Positions 5,148 through 6,472 of a stretch of 6,472 nucleotides of DNA are shown here, piece after piece. Numbering within the stretch: position 1 is the first letter of the stretch; each line of letters opens with the position of its first letter. A program made the position numbers and the translations under genes. A model generated the notes under the pieces. The model saw nothing but the letters and a program-made list of their open reading frames with translations. It had not been told where the DNA came from and did not search any database. The DNA is from Promethearchaeota archaeon (GTDB taxonomy: Archaea > Asgardarchaeota > Lokiarchaeia > Sigyniarchaeales > SOKP01), in NCBI GenBank assembly GCA_030615235.1, contig JAUWZR010000149.1, positions 1 through 6,472 of the forward strand, in the 5' to 3' direction.

Positions 5148-5984
5148 TTAAAAATACCTAACTTTCAGCTTCTTTATCAATTTCTCCAATATTTGTACTA
5201 TTTCATCCTTTGTTACTCTTTGTTTTTTAAACTCTATTTTTAGCTTAAAACTTTTATCTCTTTCTTCGTAGTTATAAACATATTTATCAATCCTTTTTTC
5301 TTTTCCTTTTATCTTCTTAGAAAGATCCCTCGTATCTTCTCTTTTTAATTCTCTCTTTTTTATTTCTGTAATAAGTCTATACATGTTATCTTTATTTTCC
5401 TGTTTTGCTATCTCAATAATCGTACCTCTACTTTTTATACTGAATTCTTCACACAGATTTCTTATTTCTTTCGGTATTTTACTTATGCTTATAATTTCAG
5501 TTATAGTCGATCTTGCTTTTCCAATTTTTTCAGAAATTTGTTTATGACTGTATCCATACATATCAGCTAATGAATTTAAGCCATCAGCTTCTTCAAAAAC
5601 ATCTAAATCTTTTCTTTGTAAATTTTCTATCAGCGCTATTTCCATGGCTTCATTGTCTGAAACATTCATCTCTATACATGCAATATCTTTTAATCCAACA
5701 TTTTTAGCTGCAACGCATCTTCTTTCTCCGGCTATAATTTCATATCTATTATTTTTTTCCCTTACAATTATCGGCTGAAGAATTCCTTTTTCTTTTATAG
5801 AGGCCATTAATTCTTCAATATCCCCTAATTCAGTTCTTGCCTGATGAGGACTTGGATCTATTTTATCTATAGATATCATCCTTATCCTTGGCCCGTATAA
5901 TTTTTCTTCTATAAGATCTACATAATGATTATCATGCCTCATAGTTATATCATCAGGCAAACCTGTCTTTTTAGCTTTTTGCAC
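5148..5984 (-). CDS. parB: ParB/Spo0J-family partition protein
   Basis: ParB loads on parS sites as a CTP-dependent clamp and works with ParA to segregate DNA. From the GTG at 5984 the protein is 278 residues. In order: an N-terminal tail with 'MRHDNHYV' (15-22), 'IDPSPHQAR' (42-50), the nucleotide-binding 'AGERR' (85-89), 'ENLQRKDLDVFEEADG' (120-135), and a parS-reading helix-turn-helix 'YSHKQISEKIGKARSTITEI' (145-164). The basic helical C-terminus is the usual dimerisation region. The frame also opens at a TTG (6005), but AGGAGG sits 9 nt before the GTG, and the TTG would place that site inside the gene. The start overlaps the parA stop by 14 bp, so the two are coupled. Odd: the motif is GERRCVA, with V91 where GERRxR proteins have Arg. 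The family call is sure; chromosome versus plasmid is not decided. Confidence 0.93.
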   Translation of the reverse strand: MQKAKKTGLPDDITMRHDNHYVDLIEEKLYGPRIRMISIDKIDPSPHQARTELGDIEELMASIKEKGILQPIIVREKNNRYEIIAGERRCVAAKNVGLKDIACIEMNVSDNEAMEIALIENLQRKDLDVFEEADGLNSLADMYGYSHKQISEKIGKARSTITEIISISKIPKEIRNLCEEFSIKSRGTIIEIAKQENKDNMYRLITEIKKRELKREDTRDLSKKIKGKEKRIDKYVYNYEERDKSFKLKIEFKKQRVTKDEIVQILEKLIKKLKVRYF

Positions 5985-6472
5985 GCCTAATAACCTCCTG
6001 TGCAAGTTTTTTATATTGCATTGCCCCTACTGAATCCGGAGCATATGTAAAAATGGATTCCCTATATGCAGGACTCTCTTCTAGCTTTACGCTTTTCGAT
6101 ATCATTGTCCTAAAAACCTTTCTTCCAAAAACCCTTTTTATTCTTTCTACTGCATCTCTGGATATATTTGTTCTTCTGTCATGAAGAGTTATTAATACAC
6201 CTAAAACTTGTAAATTAGGATTTACATTTTTTCTTATCTTTATTACTGTTTCAAGAAGATCATCTGTTCCTTCTAAGCTCAGATAAGATGATTGAATTGG
6301 AATTAGAATATGAGTAGCTGCAACAAGGGCATTAAGCGTTATTAAGCCCAGCGTCGGCGGAGTGTCTATTATAATAAATTCATACCTCTTTTTTATCGGC
6401 ACAATAACGTCCCTCAATCTGAAATGTCCATCAATCTCCCCTAATAAAACTGGCTCTAGTTTTGCCATAGCA
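5971..6472 (-). CDS. parA: ParA-family partition ATPase, N-terminus beyond window edge
   Basis: ParA is a deviant-Walker ATPase that binds nucleoid DNA and moves ParB-bound origins or plasmids. Only the C-terminal two thirds are present. The frame is open to the right edge, and the ATG at 6468 is internal, because the N-terminal KGGxGKT Walker A' motif is missing. Seen, numbering from that Met: 'FIIIDTPPTLG' (31-41, Walker B, D35), 'LITLNAL' (42-48), 'PIQSSYLSLEG' (57-67) and 'VLGVLITLHDRRT', then 'SVKLEESPAYRESIFTYAP' near the C-terminus, all ordinary for the family. The usual full length is about 250-270 residues. It overlaps parB by 14 bp and carries the parB ribosome site, so the pair forms an operon whose promoter lies outside the window. 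Nothing looks broken in the visible part. Confidence 0.93.
   Translation of the reverse strand, partial: AMAKLEPVLLGEIDGHFRLRDVIVPIKKRYEFIIIDTPPTLGLITLNALVAATHILIPIQSSYLSLEGTDDLLETVIKIRKNVNPNLQVLGVLITLHDRRTNISRDAVERIKRVFGRKVFRTMISKSVKLEESPAYRESIFTYAPDSVGAMQYKKLAQEVIRRAKS
5994..5999 (-). promoter_or_regulatory. Shine-Dalgarno setting the GTG start of parB
   Basis: On the - strand AGGAGG lies 9 nt before the GTG at 5984-5982, inside the 3' end of parA. It argues against the TTG at 6005-6003, which lies upstream of the site. Confidence 0.8.

Noticed and set aside
5985..6005. TTG start for parB at 6005
   Set aside because: It would put the AGGAGG ribosome site inside the coding region; the GTG at 5984 has ideal spacing.
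1..6472. CRISPR arrays, tRNAs, rRNAs, insertion sequences
   Set aside because: I saw no regularly spaced repeats, tRNA arms, rRNA motifs or transposase motifs on either strand.

Overview
This is a gene-dense, AT-rich bacterial window with no rRNA, tRNA, CRISPR array or recognisable insertion sequence. It holds five protein-coding genes (two cut by the window edges) and three intergenic regions of about 240-320 bp that carry several dyads. The partial ParA and ParB at the right end read like the chromosomal or large-replicon type found in Deltaproteobacteria, Nitrospirota and Acidobacteria. One sign is the 'MRHDNHYV' stretch near the ParB N-terminus. That taxonomic impression comes from remembered family resemblance, so it is weak. 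The mix of genes (regulatory protease, orphan nuclease operon, sigma-like protein of unknown role, partition genes) suggests an accessory region or mobile element rather than a housekeeping locus.

Left to right on the + strand: (1) the C-terminal part of an ImmA/IrrE-type zinc metallopeptidase regulator, probably fused to an upstream XRE helix-turn-helix outside the window. (2) A 242-bp intergenic region with an extended -10 promoter lying inside a 10-bp-arm dyad. (3) A tightly coupled two-gene operon: a 417-residue protein with an N-terminal winged helix but otherwise unrecognised, and a 345-residue protein with an N-terminal Mrr-like PD-(D/E)XK nuclease domain. The stop and start codons overlap by one base and a perfect AGGAGG precedes the second gene. 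(4) A 261-bp gap with a plausible terminator and two further dyads. (5) A 409-residue protein of unknown function that ends in a sigma-70 region-4-like helix-turn-helix.

The last third is convergent. A 319-bp region contains a short ORF broken by TGA, a 10-bp imperfect hairpin, a DnaA-box-like 9-mer and a tandem 13-bp repeat. Beyond it, parB and the end of parA run leftward on the - strand, overlapping by 14 bp once the ParB start is corrected to the GTG at 5984.

The most interesting candidate for an undescribed system is the winged-helix/PD-(D/E)XK pair. It is a nuclease operon with no methyltransferase, helicase or ATPase in view, flanked by an ImmA-type regulatory protease and a sigma-like DNA-binding protein. 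A role in defence or genome conflict is an inference from domain content and neighbourhood only.
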